From CAYQJL01 sp964573295 (GTDB taxonomy: Bacteria > Eisenbacteria > RBG-16-71-46 > CAIMUX01 > WJJG01), in NCBI GenBank assembly GCA_964573295.1, contig CAZNJE010000006.1:1-64000 (forward strand): DNA of 64,000 nucleotides. Direction: 5' to 3'. Positions 27,912-36,389 of this stretch are shown here, one piece after another (within the stretch, counting starts at the first letter, position 1; every line of letters begins with the position of its first letter). Both the position numbers and the translations under genes were made by a program. Under the pieces are notes generated by a model, which searched no databases, had not been told where the DNA came from, and was given only the letters and a program-made list of their open reading frames with translations.

Positions 27912-29543
27912 CTACTGCTCCCTCATGTGGGGATACAGGTAATCACGCGGCGGCAGGAACGTCTCCTTCACCGTCCGCGGATTCGTCCAGCGCAATAGAT
28001 TGAGCATCGAGCCGGCCTTGTCGTTCGTGCCGCTGGCCCGGCTGCCGCCGAACGGCTGCAGGCCGACCACCGCGCCGGTGGGCTTGTCGTTGACATAGAA
28101 GTTGCCCGCCGCATAGCGGAGGGCCCGGTGAGCCTTGTGAATGGCGTGGCGGTCGGTGGCGAAGACCGCGCCGGTCAGGGCGTAGGGCGAGGTTTCGTCA
28201 CAGAGCGTCAGGATCCCTTCGTACTGCGCGTCCGGGTAGACGAAGATCGTGAAGACCGGCCCGAAGATCTCTTCTTCCATCAGTCTGAAGTGCGGATCGG
28301 TTGTCACGACCACGGTGGGGCGGATGAAGTAGCCCTCCGACTTGTCGTAGGTGCCCCCGGCGATGATCTCGGCGTCGGCCGACTCACGGGCGTACTCGAT
28401 GTAGCCGGCGATCTTGTCGAAGGCCTTCTCGTCGATCACCGCCGCCGTGAAGTTGCGGAAGTCGCGGGGGTCGCCCTGGTCGATGCCCTCGACGGTCTCG
28501 ATGAGCTGTTCACGAATGGTCTTCCACAGACTCTCGGGCACATAGGACCGGCTGGCCGCCGAACACTTCTGGCCCTGATACTCGAAGGCCCCACGCACCA
28601 TGGCGCACACGGTGGCGTCGACGTCGGCCGACGGATGCACGACGATGAAGTCCTTGCCGCCGGTCTCTCCCACGAGACGCGGATAGGAACGGTACTGTTC
28701 GATGTTCTCACCCACCTCGCGCCACAGGTGGCAGAAGGTGGGCGTGGATCCGGTGAAGTGGATGCCGGCCAGGTCGCGGTGCTTGAGGGCCAGCTCGCCC
28801 ACGACCGAACCGCGCGAGGGGATGAAGTTGATCACCCCGTCGGGCAGGCCGGCTTCCAGGAACAGCTTCATGAGGTAGTAGCCCGAATAGACGGCCGTGG
28901 ATGCGGGCTTCCAGACGGCGGTGTTGCCCATCATGGCCGGGGCCGAGGGCAGGTTGGCCGCGATCGAGGTGAAGTTGAACGGCGAGATCGCCAGAATGAA
29001 TCCCTCGAGCGGCCGCCACTCGAGCCGGTCCCACTGACCCAGCGTGGACTCGGGCTGTTCGGCGTAGACGCGGTGTGCAAAGTGTGAGTTGTAGCGGAAG
29101 AAGTCGATCGTCTCGCAGGCCGAGTCGATCTCGGCCTGGAAGACCGTCTTGCTCTGGCCCAGCATGGTCGCGCCGTTGACCACGTCCCGGTACGGTCCGG
29201 CCAGCAGCTCGGCCGCACGCAAGAAGACCGACACGCGCTCGGCCCAGGGCAGCTTCGGCCATTCGTGCCAGGCCGCCGCGGCCGCCTGAATCGCCTGCTC
29301 GATTTCAGCGGGTCCGGCCAGGTGATAGGTGGCCAGCACATGGCCGTGATCGTGCGGCATGACCACGCTGGCCGTGTTGCCCGTGTAGATCTCCTTGCCG
29401 CCGATGATGACCGGTATCTCGATCTGCTCGGAGGCCATCTTCTCAAGCTGCTTCTTGATCGTCTCTCGCCGCGGGCTGCCGGGCGCGTAGTCGTGTACCG
29501 GTTCGTTCTCGGGTGTCGTCAACGCGAATTGAGCTTCGTCCAC
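27912..29543 (-). CDS. pruA: L-glutamate gamma-semialdehyde (P5C) dehydrogenase
   Basis: 543 residues, the usual size for the stand-alone enzyme. It oxidises glutamate semialdehyde (from proline or arginine) to glutamate with NAD+. The catalytic Glu is in LVGETGGKDF (about E293) and the Cys in YQGQKCSAASR (about C327). SPFNFTSIAANL and the terminal PFGGSRASGTNDKAG are typical of this subfamily rather than of general aldehyde dehydrogenases. No PutA-type proline dehydrogenase is fused or adjacent. The upstream fumarase ends 17 bp away, so the two are probably co-transcribed. Confidence 0.95.
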   Translation of the reverse strand: MDEAQFALTTPENEPVHDYAPGSPRRETIKKQLEKMASEQIEIPVIIGGKEIYTGNTASVVMPHDHGHVLATYHLAGPAEIEQAIQAAAAAWHEWPKLPWAERVSVFLRAAELLAGPYRDVVNGATMLGQSKTVFQAEIDSACETIDFFRYNSHFAHRVYAEQPESTLGQWDRLEWRPLEGFILAISPFNFTSIAANLPSAPAMMGNTAVWKPASTAVYSGYYLMKLFLEAGLPDGVINFIPSRGSVVGELALKHRDLAGIHFTGSTPTFCHLWREVGENIEQYRSYPRLVGETGGKDFIVVHPSADVDATVCAMVRGAFEYQGQKCSAASRSYVPESLWKTIREQLIETVEGIDQGDPRDFRNFTAAVIDEKAFDKIAGYIEYARESADAEIIAGGTYDKSEGYFIRPTVVVTTDPHFRLMEEEIFGPVFTIFVYPDAQYEGILTLCDETSPYALTGAVFATDRHAIHKAHRALRYAAGNFYVNDKPTGAVVGLQPFGGSRASGTNDKAGSMLNLLRWTNPRTVKETFLPPRDYLYPHMREQ

Positions 29544-29560
29544 CGTTCACCTCCATGTCG

Positions 29561-30979
29561 TTAGGGCCGCGAGGGACCCAGCATTCTCGCTGGATCGAGG
29601 ATCGTATCGAGCCGGGCCTCGGGCAGGACCCTCTCCTCCAGCGCGATCTCACGAACCGTCCGTCCCTCACGGTAGGCGCGATGTGCGATCTGCGCCGCCC
29701 GGTCATAACCAATCTCGAGCGCCAGTGGGGTCACCAGCGCCAGGCTCCAGTGTACAAGATCCTCACACCGCTGGCGGTTGGCCTCGATGCCCGCCACGCA
29801 CTTGAGCGCCAGCAAGCGCATCGCGCGGGTCAGGATCTTGGTCGACTCGACCGCGTGGAAGCCGATCATCGGCATCATCATGTTGAGCTCGAGCGGACCG
29901 TGCTGCCCGCCGACGGTGACCGCCAGATGGCTTCCCATCACGTGCGCGGCCGACTGGATCACCATCTCGGGGATCACCGGGTTGATCTTGCCCGGCATGA
30001 TCGAAGAACCGGGTTGCAGCGCCGGCAGCGTGATCTCGCCCAGCCCGCTTCGCGGTCCGCTGGCCATGAGGCGCAGGTCGTTGGCGATGCGCATGAGCGA
30101 GACCGCCAGCGTGTTGAGCGTGCCCATGTAGGCCACCAAGGCATCCCGGGCCGCCAGAGCCTCGAAGCGGTTGGGCGCCGGCCGCAGGGGCACGTGGGCC
30201 TGGCCGGATAGGTGGCCGATGACCCGGGCGGCGAAGTCGGGGTGGCTGTTGAGCCCGGTCCCGACCGCCGTACCGCCGAGCGCCAGTTCCTCCACATGAG
30301 GAAGGGCCCGGTCCAGGCGTTCCCGGCCGTGACGCATCTGCGAGGCGAATCTGCCGAACTCCTGGCCCAGCGTCATGGGCACCGCATCCTGAAGATGGGT
30401 GCGCGCGAGCTTGACGACATCGGCAAAGGCCGCCGCGCGCTCCTCGAGTGCCCGCTGCAACTCACCGCACGCCTCGCCGAGCGGATCGGCCAGGACGCGT
30501 ACCGCCATGTGAAGCGCCGAAGGGAAGACGTCGTTGGAGGACTGCCCACGGTTGACGTGGTCATTGGGGTGGACGGGAGAGCGGGCGCCGAGCGGCGCTC
30601 CCAGAATCTCGTTGGCCCGGTTGGCCACGACCTCGTTCACGTTCATGTTCGACGAGGTGCCGGAGCCGGTTTGAAAGACGTCCAGGGGGAAGTGATCGTC
30701 GAGCGCGCCCGAGGTCACCTCGCCGGCCGCCTTGGCCATGGCGCGGCTCACGGCATCATCGATCAGACCCAGGTCGGCATTGACCTCGGCCGCCGCCTTC
30801 TTGATCCGGGCCAGGGCGTGGATGATCTCGGTCGGCACCCGCCAGCAAGAGACCCCGAAGTTCTCCCGCGCCCGCTGCGTCTGCGCCCCCCAGTAGGCGC
30901 GGGCGGGGACCTGGACCTCGCCCATCGAATCCTGTTCTATGCGGTACTCTGCATTCCGCTGTGAGTCGGTGGACAGCAT
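29561..30979 (-). CDS. fumC: Fumarate hydratase class II
   Basis: 472 residues from the ATG at 30979 (a GTG directly before it is possible). Purine-rich GAGGAGAGG precedes it. It interconverts fumarate and malate in the TCA cycle and needs no iron-sulphur cluster. The superfamily signature GSSIMPGKINPV is present, as are SGTSSNMNVNEV and the THLQDAVPMTLGQEF segment that holds the catalytic region. It is slightly shorter than average at the C-terminus only. It is upstream of P5C dehydrogenase on the same strand, consistent with feeding glutamate carbon into the TCA cycle. Confidence 0.96.
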   Translation of the reverse strand: MLSTDSQRNAEYRIEQDSMGEVQVPARAYWGAQTQRARENFGVSCWRVPTEIIHALARIKKAAAEVNADLGLIDDAVSRAMAKAAGEVTSGALDDHFPLDVFQTGSGTSSNMNVNEVVANRANEILGAPLGARSPVHPNDHVNRGQSSNDVFPSALHMAVRVLADPLGEACGELQRALEERAAAFADVVKLARTHLQDAVPMTLGQEFGRFASQMRHGRERLDRALPHVEELALGGTAVGTGLNSHPDFAARVIGHLSGQAHVPLRPAPNRFEALAARDALVAYMGTLNTLAVSLMRIANDLRLMASGPRSGLGEITLPALQPGSSIMPGKINPVIPEMVIQSAAHVMGSHLAVTVGGQHGPLELNMMMPMIGFHAVESTKILTRAMRLLALKCVAGIEANRQRCEDLVHWSLALVTPLALEIGYDRAAQIAHRAYREGRTVREIALEERVLPEARLDTILDPARMLGPSRP

Positions 30980-31100
30980 CACGCTTTCCTCTCCTCTTCA
31001 TAGGTATCCATCCGGCACGCAGACAGATACCGAGCGAGACCGCCGGAGTTCCACGCGCGGGCAGCGGACCTGCATGGGCAAGCAACAGCCGGAGAGGGAT

Positions 31101-32480
31101 TTAGCGCGACTGGTACACATTGAGCCCTTTGATGTTGACGAACTCACGCAGGCCGTACTTCGACAGCTCGCGGCCCAGCCCGCTCTCTTTCACACCGCCG
31201 AAGGGCATGCGCGGATCGGACTTGACGATGCTGTTGACGAAGGCGGCCCCGGTCTCCAGGCGCCGGGCCACCTGCTCGCCGCGGGCCAGGTCCCGTGTCC
31301 AGACGCTGCCGCCCAGCCCGAAGACCGAGTCGTTCGCCACCCGCACCGCCTCGTCCTCGTCAGCGACCACGAGAATCGGTGCGATCGGTCCGAACACCTC
31401 CTCGCGCACGATGGGCATCCGGTCATTCACGGCGCGCACGACCGTAGGCGCCAGGTAGAATCCGTCCCGGCGCAGCCGCTGCCCGCCGCTGATGATCTCG
31501 GCACCCTCGGCGACCGAACGCTCGAGTTGGTCCAGCAAGCCCTGGAGGCTCTTCTCGTCCACGATGGGCCCGATCTGCGTGGCTTCGTCCATCGGGTCGC
31601 CCACGATGCGCTCGGTCATTCGTTCGGTCATCGCTTTCGTGAAGGCATCGGCCAGCGGTTCGGCCACGATGAAGCGCTTCGCGGCGATGCAGCTCTGGCC
31701 GGTGTTGATCGTGCGCCCCACCACCGCGTTCTCGGCGGCGAAGTCGACATCGGCGTCCTCGAGCACGATGAACGGGTCCGATCCGCCGAGCTCGAGGACG
31801 ACCTTCTTCAGGTTCGCTCCAGCCGCCTGGGCGATCCGTCTGCCGGCCTCGGTACTTCCGGTGAGCGAGACGCCCGGTACGAGCGGGCTCTCGATCAGGC
31901 GCCCCACCGTCTCGTGATCGGCGAAGATGGTGCGGAACAGGTTCTCGGGGAAACCGGCGTCACGGAATACCTCTTCGATGGCCCGGGCGCACTGGGGTAC
32001 GTTGCTGGCGTGCTTGAGCACGCTGGCATTGCCTGCCAGCACGGTGGGGATGCCGAAACGTAGCGCCTGCCAGAAGGGAAAGTTCCACGGCATGATCGAG
32101 AGGATCACACCCAGGGGATCAAAGAGAACCCGGTGCTTGTCTCCGTCGGCGGCCACCTCCTCCTCGCGCAGCCACTCGGGGCCTTTCTCGGCATAGACAT
32201 CGCAGAGGAAGGCGCACTTCTCCACCTCCGCGCGCGCTTCGGTGATCGGCTTGCCCATCTCGAGGGTGATCAGGCGAGCATACTCGTCGCGCCGCTCGCG
32301 CAGCAGGCCGGCCGCGCGCTGAAGCGGCGGCAAGCGCTTCTCGACCGGCATCTCACGCCACCGGCGAAACGCCTGATCGGCATGCTCGGTGATGGCCACG
32401 ACCTCCTCGGGCACCATGGTCTGATAGGTCTCGATGGGCTGGCCGGTGGCGGGGTTCGTGGTGGTGATCGTCTGGGTCAT
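31101..32480 (-). CDS. NAD(P)-dependent succinate-semialdehyde dehydrogenase
   Basis: 459 residues from the ATG at 32480 (GGAAGAGG site). The longer frame upstream is proline/alanine noise. This aldehyde dehydrogenase has SIMPWNFPFWQALR, the Glu motif VLELGGSDPF and the Cys motif NTGQSCIAAKRF, and ends MPFGGVKESGLGRELSKYGL. These motifs match the short SSADH group (GabD/Sad-like) that makes succinate from succinate semialdehyde. The substrate is inferred from subfamily motifs. It is divergent from the DUF72 gene and upstream of fumarase on the same strand. Confidence 0.9.
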   Translation of the reverse strand: MTQTITTTNPATGQPIETYQTMVPEEVVAITEHADQAFRRWREMPVEKRLPPLQRAAGLLRERRDEYARLITLEMGKPITEARAEVEKCAFLCDVYAEKGPEWLREEEVAADGDKHRVLFDPLGVILSIMPWNFPFWQALRFGIPTVLAGNASVLKHASNVPQCARAIEEVFRDAGFPENLFRTIFADHETVGRLIESPLVPGVSLTGSTEAGRRIAQAAGANLKKVVLELGGSDPFIVLEDADVDFAAENAVVGRTINTGQSCIAAKRFIVAEPLADAFTKAMTERMTERIVGDPMDEATQIGPIVDEKSLQGLLDQLERSVAEGAEIISGGQRLRRDGFYLAPTVVRAVNDRMPIVREEVFGPIAPILVVADEDEAVRVANDSVFGLGGSVWTRDLARGEQVARRLETGAAFVNSIVKSDPRMPFGGVKESGLGRELSKYGLREFVNIKGLNVYQSR

Positions 32481-32608
32481 GATCGTATCCTCTTCCTGGG
32501 GCCTGCGGCCGGCGAACATGCCCGTATTGAATCGCACCGGCCCAGCCGGGGCAAGGGCCGGAGAGGTTGGCGCCATGGCACATCGCCACGGCGAGGGAGG
32601 AATCGGGG

Positions 32609-33508
32609 ATGGCACCACTGGATCTTGAGGAACTGCCCGAGGCGCTGCGGATCGGCACCTCCTCCTTCAGCACCGCCGATTGGGTGGGGGGATTCTATCC
32701 TCCGGGCACCAAGCCGGCCGACTTTCTCTCCTACTACGCCGGTGTGTTCGCCACCGTGGAGATCGACGCCACCTGGTACGCCATGCCCGCCAAGCGAACG
32801 GTCAGCGGTTGGGCCGAGAAGACTCCCGATGACTTCGTGTTCAGCTTGAAGGTCCCCAAGAAGATCACCCACGAAGCCTATCTCGAGGATTGCGCGGCGG
32901 ACTGGACCGCGTTCCTGCGCACGGTGGAGCCGCTGGGCCCGAAGCGTGGCCCGCTGCTCTTCCAATTTCCGTATGTAGCCAAGGGCAAGGATGCCGAGGA
33001 GTACGCCACGGGAGCCGACTTCCGCCGCCGGTTGGCGGCCTTCGCCGAGCAGCTTCCGCAGGACGGTCTCCACATCGTCGAGGTTCGCAACGCGAAGTGG
33101 ATCGACGATCCCTTGCTGGATCTGCTGCGCAGCCAGCGCATCGGCCTGTCGCTGCCGGCCTACTACACCATGCCCACCGCGCGTGACCACCTGTCCGCCT
33201 CTCGCGCGGTCACCGAGCTGGTGACCGGTCCGGTGGCCTACGTCCGCTTCCTGGGACACCACCGCAAGATGGATACGCTCGTCAAGGAAGCTCGCCAGAA
33301 GCGGGGCAAGGAGCGCGACTGGGACGAGGTGCTCGTCGATCGCTCGGCCGAAACTCGCGACTGGGCCCAGCTCATCGGCCGACTGATCGACGAAGGTGTG
33401 ACCACCCACGCCTACTTCAACAACCACTTCGCCGGCTATGCGCCGGGCTCGATCGAGCTCTTCGTGGATCAGTGGCGTCAGTTACGCGGCGCTTCCCCGA
33501 GCGCGTAG
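32609..33508 (+). CDS. DUF72 family protein
   Basis: 299 residues from the ATG at 32609, with GAGGGAGG eight bases upstream. It belongs to the DUF72 (YecE-like) TIM-barrel family: IGTSSFSTADWVGGFYPPG at the start, EIDATWYAMP, FSLKVPKKITHE, the LFQFP segment and YAYFNNH-like HAYFNNHFAGYAP near the end. The biochemical role of the family is not established. It is cytoplasmic. The short divergent gap to the aldehyde dehydrogenase gene (128 bp) should hold both promoters. Confidence 0.93.
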   Translation: MAPLDLEELPEALRIGTSSFSTADWVGGFYPPGTKPADFLSYYAGVFATVEIDATWYAMPAKRTVSGWAEKTPDDFVFSLKVPKKITHEAYLEDCAADWTAFLRTVEPLGPKRGPLLFQFPYVAKGKDAEEYATGADFRRRLAAFAEQLPQDGLHIVEVRNAKWIDDPLLDLLRSQRIGLSLPAYYTMPTARDHLSASRAVTELVTGPVAYVRFLGHHRKMDTLVKEARQKRGKERDWDEVLVDRSAETRDWAQLIGRLIDEGVTTHAYFNNHFAGYAPGSIELFVDQWRQLRGASPSA

Positions 33509-33634
33509 AACGTGGACGGCGCAGCGATGACCCACCGCCGGACGGAGTCGTGTCGACGCCCGCCTGCTCTGCGGCTATCGATTTGTCCACGGCTGCCGGT
33601 TCTACGACAACCATAGTGCCGGCCACGGGGACGG

Positions 33635-34360
33635 CTACACGAATGGCCGGGTAGAACTCTGCTCCCAGCGGATGGCGCGAACGCCGTCCCGTTCGGCTGC
33701 TTCGCGGGTAATCCGCTCGGTGGGTAACTGCCCCCGAATGCGCAGCCGGTAGACGAGTCGTGCAGCTCCGGTATCGTAGTCCCGATCGCGCAGGATCTCG
33801 AGAATACGGGCGCCGGACGCTCGCAGGGTGCCGGTGCACCATGCTTCGAGTTCCTCGGACTGCGCCAAGTTCGTCCGCAACACCAATGAGCGATATTTGA
33901 CATCCGGAATTCGGTGCTCCAGGGCATCGAAGACCAGAAGCATGAAGACCATGGTCAAGGTGGCGAACACGCCCAGCATGTAGAGGCCGTTCCCGATCAC
34001 GATGCCCAGGCTCGCCACGAACCAGATGCAGGCCGCCGTCGTCAGTCCCCGAACCAGATCACCCGTCTTGAGAATGGCGCCCGCGCCAAGAAAGCCGATA
34101 CCGGTCACGATGCCCGCGGCAATGCGGTTCGGATCCAGCACCATGCGGCCCTCCGAAATCGAACCCGAGAATGCCTCCGACGCCCCGCGAGCAGCGATGA
34201 TCAGGATCGTCGAGCCCAGGCACACCAGAACATGGGTCCGCAGGCCCGCGGCCCGGCCGTGCCATTCACGCTCGAGTCCCACGATGCCGCCCAGGCCGAT
34301 GGAGAAGAGCAGCTTCCACAGCGCATCTTCATTCATCAAGCTGGCGATGCTCAGATCCAT
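33635..34360 (-). CDS. MgtC/SapB family membrane protein
   Basis: 241 residues with GGAGG before the ATG. It starts LLFSIGLGGIVGLEREWHGRAAGLRTHVLVCLGS, the classical MgtC signature, and has four to five hydrophobic segments in residues about 15-140 (GIGFLGAGAILK is conserved). A cytosolic ACT-like C-terminal domain (about 160-235) follows. Family members affect Mg2+ homeostasis and modulate the F-type ATPase; the exact role is not known here. The DsrE-like gene lies upstream on the same strand, across a gap filled by a 14-bp tandem repeat. Confidence 0.93.
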   Translation of the reverse strand: MDLSIASLMNEDALWKLLFSIGLGGIVGLEREWHGRAAGLRTHVLVCLGSTILIIAARGASEAFSGSISEGRMVLDPNRIAAGIVTGIGFLGAGAILKTGDLVRGLTTAACIWFVASLGIVIGNGLYMLGVFATLTMVFMLLVFDALEHRIPDVKYRSLVLRTNLAQSEELEAWCTGTLRASGARILEILRDRDYDTGAARLVYRLRIRGQLPTERITREAAERDGVRAIRWEQSSTRPFV

Positions 34361-34389
34361 GTCTGCCTCCGCCTACCTACCGGGCCGGC

Positions 34390-34445
34390 CCTGCTGGGCC
34401 CGGCCTATCGGGCCCGGTTCATTCGGCCCGGCACACCGAGCCCAG
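34390..34445. repeat. 14-bp tandem repeat, 4 copies
   Basis: CCTGCTGGGCCCGG, CCTATCGGGCCCGG, TTCATTCGGCCCGG and CACACCGAGCCCAG at 34390, 34404, 34418 and 34432. It lies between the stop of the DsrE-like gene and the start of the MgtC gene. The GGGCCC cores are palindromic, so the RNA would be highly structured. Confidence 0.75.
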
Positions 34446-34487
34446 GCCCCCTACTGGGCTGTGCGGCCTCGGATGGCCGGTCGCTGG

Positions 34488-34925
34488 CTAGTAGCTGAGT
34501 ACCCGTGTGTCGTACTCGTAGAGGGCGTCATACAACGCCTCCACCGTGGCCACTTCCGCACCCGCGATCAGATCGGCCTCGTCCATGCCCCCGACGTTCT
34601 TCATGCACATCGGACACACGTAGACCTTGCCGCCGGCCTTCATGAACGATTGCAGTTTCTCCTGAACAATCTGGCCGTCCACATACTTGTTGCCCGGCAG
34701 GTTCTTGTTTGCCAGGCGCACCCCGTCGACATTCAGGAAGATCGCGGTGTGGAGATCCTTCTCGGTCATCATCGCCTCGGGCAGAAACACGGCCATCGCA
34801 GCCCGGCTGGTCTCGTTCTGCGTCAGGTTGATTACCAGGGCTTCCTTGGCGTGCGCGGATCCGGCGAGCGTGGCCAGGACGACGGCCACCAGAACCACGG
34901 ATTGGAGTAAGCGGCGTGGATTCAT
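34488..34925 (-). CDS. Exported DsrE-like small protein
   Basis: 145 residues. A GAGGAGA site precedes the ATG. A clear signal peptide (SVVLVAVVLATLAGSAHA) puts it in the periplasm. The mature part resembles the DsrE/DsrF-like fold: ALVINLTQNETSRAAMA, DLHTAIFLNVDGVRLA, GGKVYVCPMCMKNVGG. Two cysteines are in CPMC, which could bind metal or act in sulphur or redox chemistry. Cytoplasmic DsrE proteins relay sulphur; exported relatives are less understood. No sulphur-oxidation genes are nearby. Confidence 0.85.
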   Translation of the reverse strand: MNPRRLLQSVVLVAVVLATLAGSAHAKEALVINLTQNETSRAAMAVFLPEAMMTEKDLHTAIFLNVDGVRLANKNLPGNKYVDGQIVQEKLQSFMKAGGKVYVCPMCMKNVGGMDEADLIAGAEVATVEALYDALYEYDTRVLSY

Positions 34926-34993
34926 GGAAACGATCTCCTCTTCGGCGCCGAGTCCGGTCGGAACCGGTCGATACGGGCCAGTCGGTCGGACAG

Positions 34994-35041
34994 CCGGCTG
35001 GACGGCTGGCTGGACGGCCGGCTGGACGGCCGGCGAGACAG
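34994..35041. repeat. 12-bp tandem repeat, about 4 copies
   Basis: CCGGCTGGACGG, CTGGCTGGACGG, CCGGCTGGACGG and CCGGCGAGACAG follow each other at 34994, 35006, 35018 and 35030. Confidence 0.8.
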
Positions 35042-35213
35042 CCCGCCCGATGGGGAGCCAGCGGGGGCTCCGCCGGTGCGCCGGTGATAGGGGTCAAGCG
35101 AGAACCGTTGCGCGTCACAGAAGGTAGCGCAACCCTGTCGGGGGCTCAACACGCTTAACCCCCAGGAACGCCGGACCGAAAGAGCGACGGAGCGCGATTG
35201 GCGGCAGAGACCC

Positions 35214-35284
35214 TTCGCGGCGGAAGGCGTTCGAGGCGGAAGGCCTTCGAGGCGGAAAGCCTTCGCAGCAGAAGGCTTTCGAGG
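35214..35284. repeat. 16-bp tandem repeat, 4 copies plus a partial
   Basis: The unit TTCGAGGCGGAAGGCC (with variants) starts at 35214, 35230, 35246 and 35262, with a truncated fifth at 35278. Adjacent units can pair as GGAAGGC / GCCTTC, so the array may fold in RNA. Confidence 0.8.
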
Positions 35285-35396
35285 ATCGGGGCATCCCGGG
35301 TTGTGCTCCCAGCACCCCCTCCGGGATGATGGCCACGGTCAACGAGAGCACGGGGCGGCATTGGAGAACGGGATCATGCTGGAAGGAGCATATGCC

Positions 35397-36263
35397 ATGA
35401 AAACGATCGCCTCTTTGATCTTGATGCTCGCTTTGTTGACCATCGCCGGCTGCGATGACGACGACACCACCGTCGTCGAGCCCGGAGATCTCGCACCGCC
35501 TCTGGGCCTCCATAGCATCACGGGCGACGAAGCCGTTACCCTCTTCTGGTGGTGCAGCAACTACGATGACGACCTGGTCGGCTTCAAGGTGTACTCGGCC
35601 GAAGGCGAACTCGCGGGCGGTTCCCTGCAAGAGATTCCCGCCGGCTTCACCCTCAGCGATTCGCTGGAAGTGTCCACGCCCTGCAACTCACAGGTGCAGA
35701 TGGACGTCGAGGGACTCACGAACGGCACTACCTATACCTTCTTGGTCGTGGCCGCGAAGGGGAACTGGAGCGACATCAGCCATACGAGCAATCTGATCGA
35801 GGACACACCTCGCAGCGAGAGTGCCGTGCACACCACGCTGAACGCTCATCAGATCGATCCCACCACCGCCGGCTACGAGGTCAGCACGTTCGAGCGGGTG
35901 GATTGCTCCACCCTGGATCAGGATTACAACACCGACTCCGGCCTCGGAGATATCATGTGCGAGCGCTTCGACCCGGGCGCCGGGATGCGGGCCTGGATCG
36001 ACGGCATCAACGGCGCCGCTGTGCAGGACTTGGGCTACATGCAGGATTGGGACGACGCCGACGCCGCCCCCACCGGCGGATACGCAAGTGCGGGCCATTC
36101 GGTCGAGGCCATCCTGGGGCATGTGTATGCCATATGGACCGCGGACGACCACTACGCCAAGATTCAGGTCACCGAGATCGATGAGGAAGGGCCCGACGCC
36201 TGGATCCGCGTGAAGTGCGCCTATCAACCTCAGTTCGGCAGCCGGGAGCTGGGCTGGGAGTAG
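35397..36263 (+). CDS. Lipoprotein with a fibronectin-III-like domain
   Basis: 288 residues from the ATG at 35397 (GGAG nine bases upstream). The signal ends in a lipobox (LLTIAGC) followed by DDDDTT; in diderms Asp after the lipid-bearing Cys can favour inner-membrane retention. Residues about 30-140 look like one FN3-type domain (PPLGLHSITGDEAVTLFWW ... GTTYTFLVVA). The C-terminal 150 residues (SAVHTTLNAHQIDPTTAGYEVSTFERVDC...) are unassigned and Cys-bearing. The role is unknown. The last seven codons and the stop form the first copy of a 35-bp tandem repeat. Confidence 0.82.
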   Translation: MKTIASLILMLALLTIAGCDDDDTTVVEPGDLAPPLGLHSITGDEAVTLFWWCSNYDDDLVGFKVYSAEGELAGGSLQEIPAGFTLSDSLEVSTPCNSQVQMDVEGLTNGTTYTFLVVAAKGNWSDISHTSNLIEDTPRSESAVHTTLNAHQIDPTTAGYEVSTFERVDCSTLDQDYNTDSGLGDIMCERFDPGAGMRAWIDGINGAAVQDLGYMQDWDDADAAPTGGYASAGHSVEAILGHVYAIWTADDHYAKIQVTEIDEEGPDAWIRVKCAYQPQFGSRELGWE

Positions 36264-36346
36264 CTCGGCATCTCCGCCGGGAGCTGGGCCGCGAGTAGCT
36301 CGGCATCTCAGCCGGGAGCTGGGCCGCGAGTAGCTCAGCATCCTCC
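36241..36346 (+). repeat. 35-bp tandem repeat, 3 copies, containing the lipoprotein stop codon
   Basis: Units at 36241-36275, 36276-36310 and 36311-36346 begin GCCGGGAGCTGGGCYGSGAG and each contains GAGTAG. The stop codon TAG at 36261-36263 is the one in copy 1. It follows the same design as the stop-spanning repeats elsewhere in the window. Confidence 0.88.
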
Positions 36347-36389
36347 GCCGGTGGCGGCGCAAAGAACAACGCAGGGATAGGAAGCGACC

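Larger units (their letters stand above)
34926..35396. other. Repeat-bearing intergenic region of 471 bases
   Basis: It lies between the divergent DsrE-like gene and the FN3-like lipoprotein gene and should hold both promoters. It carries two separate short tandem arrays (listed separately). No open frame in it has coding character. A binding site (GGAAGGAG, 35381-35388) for the lipoprotein is present at the end. Confidence 0.6.
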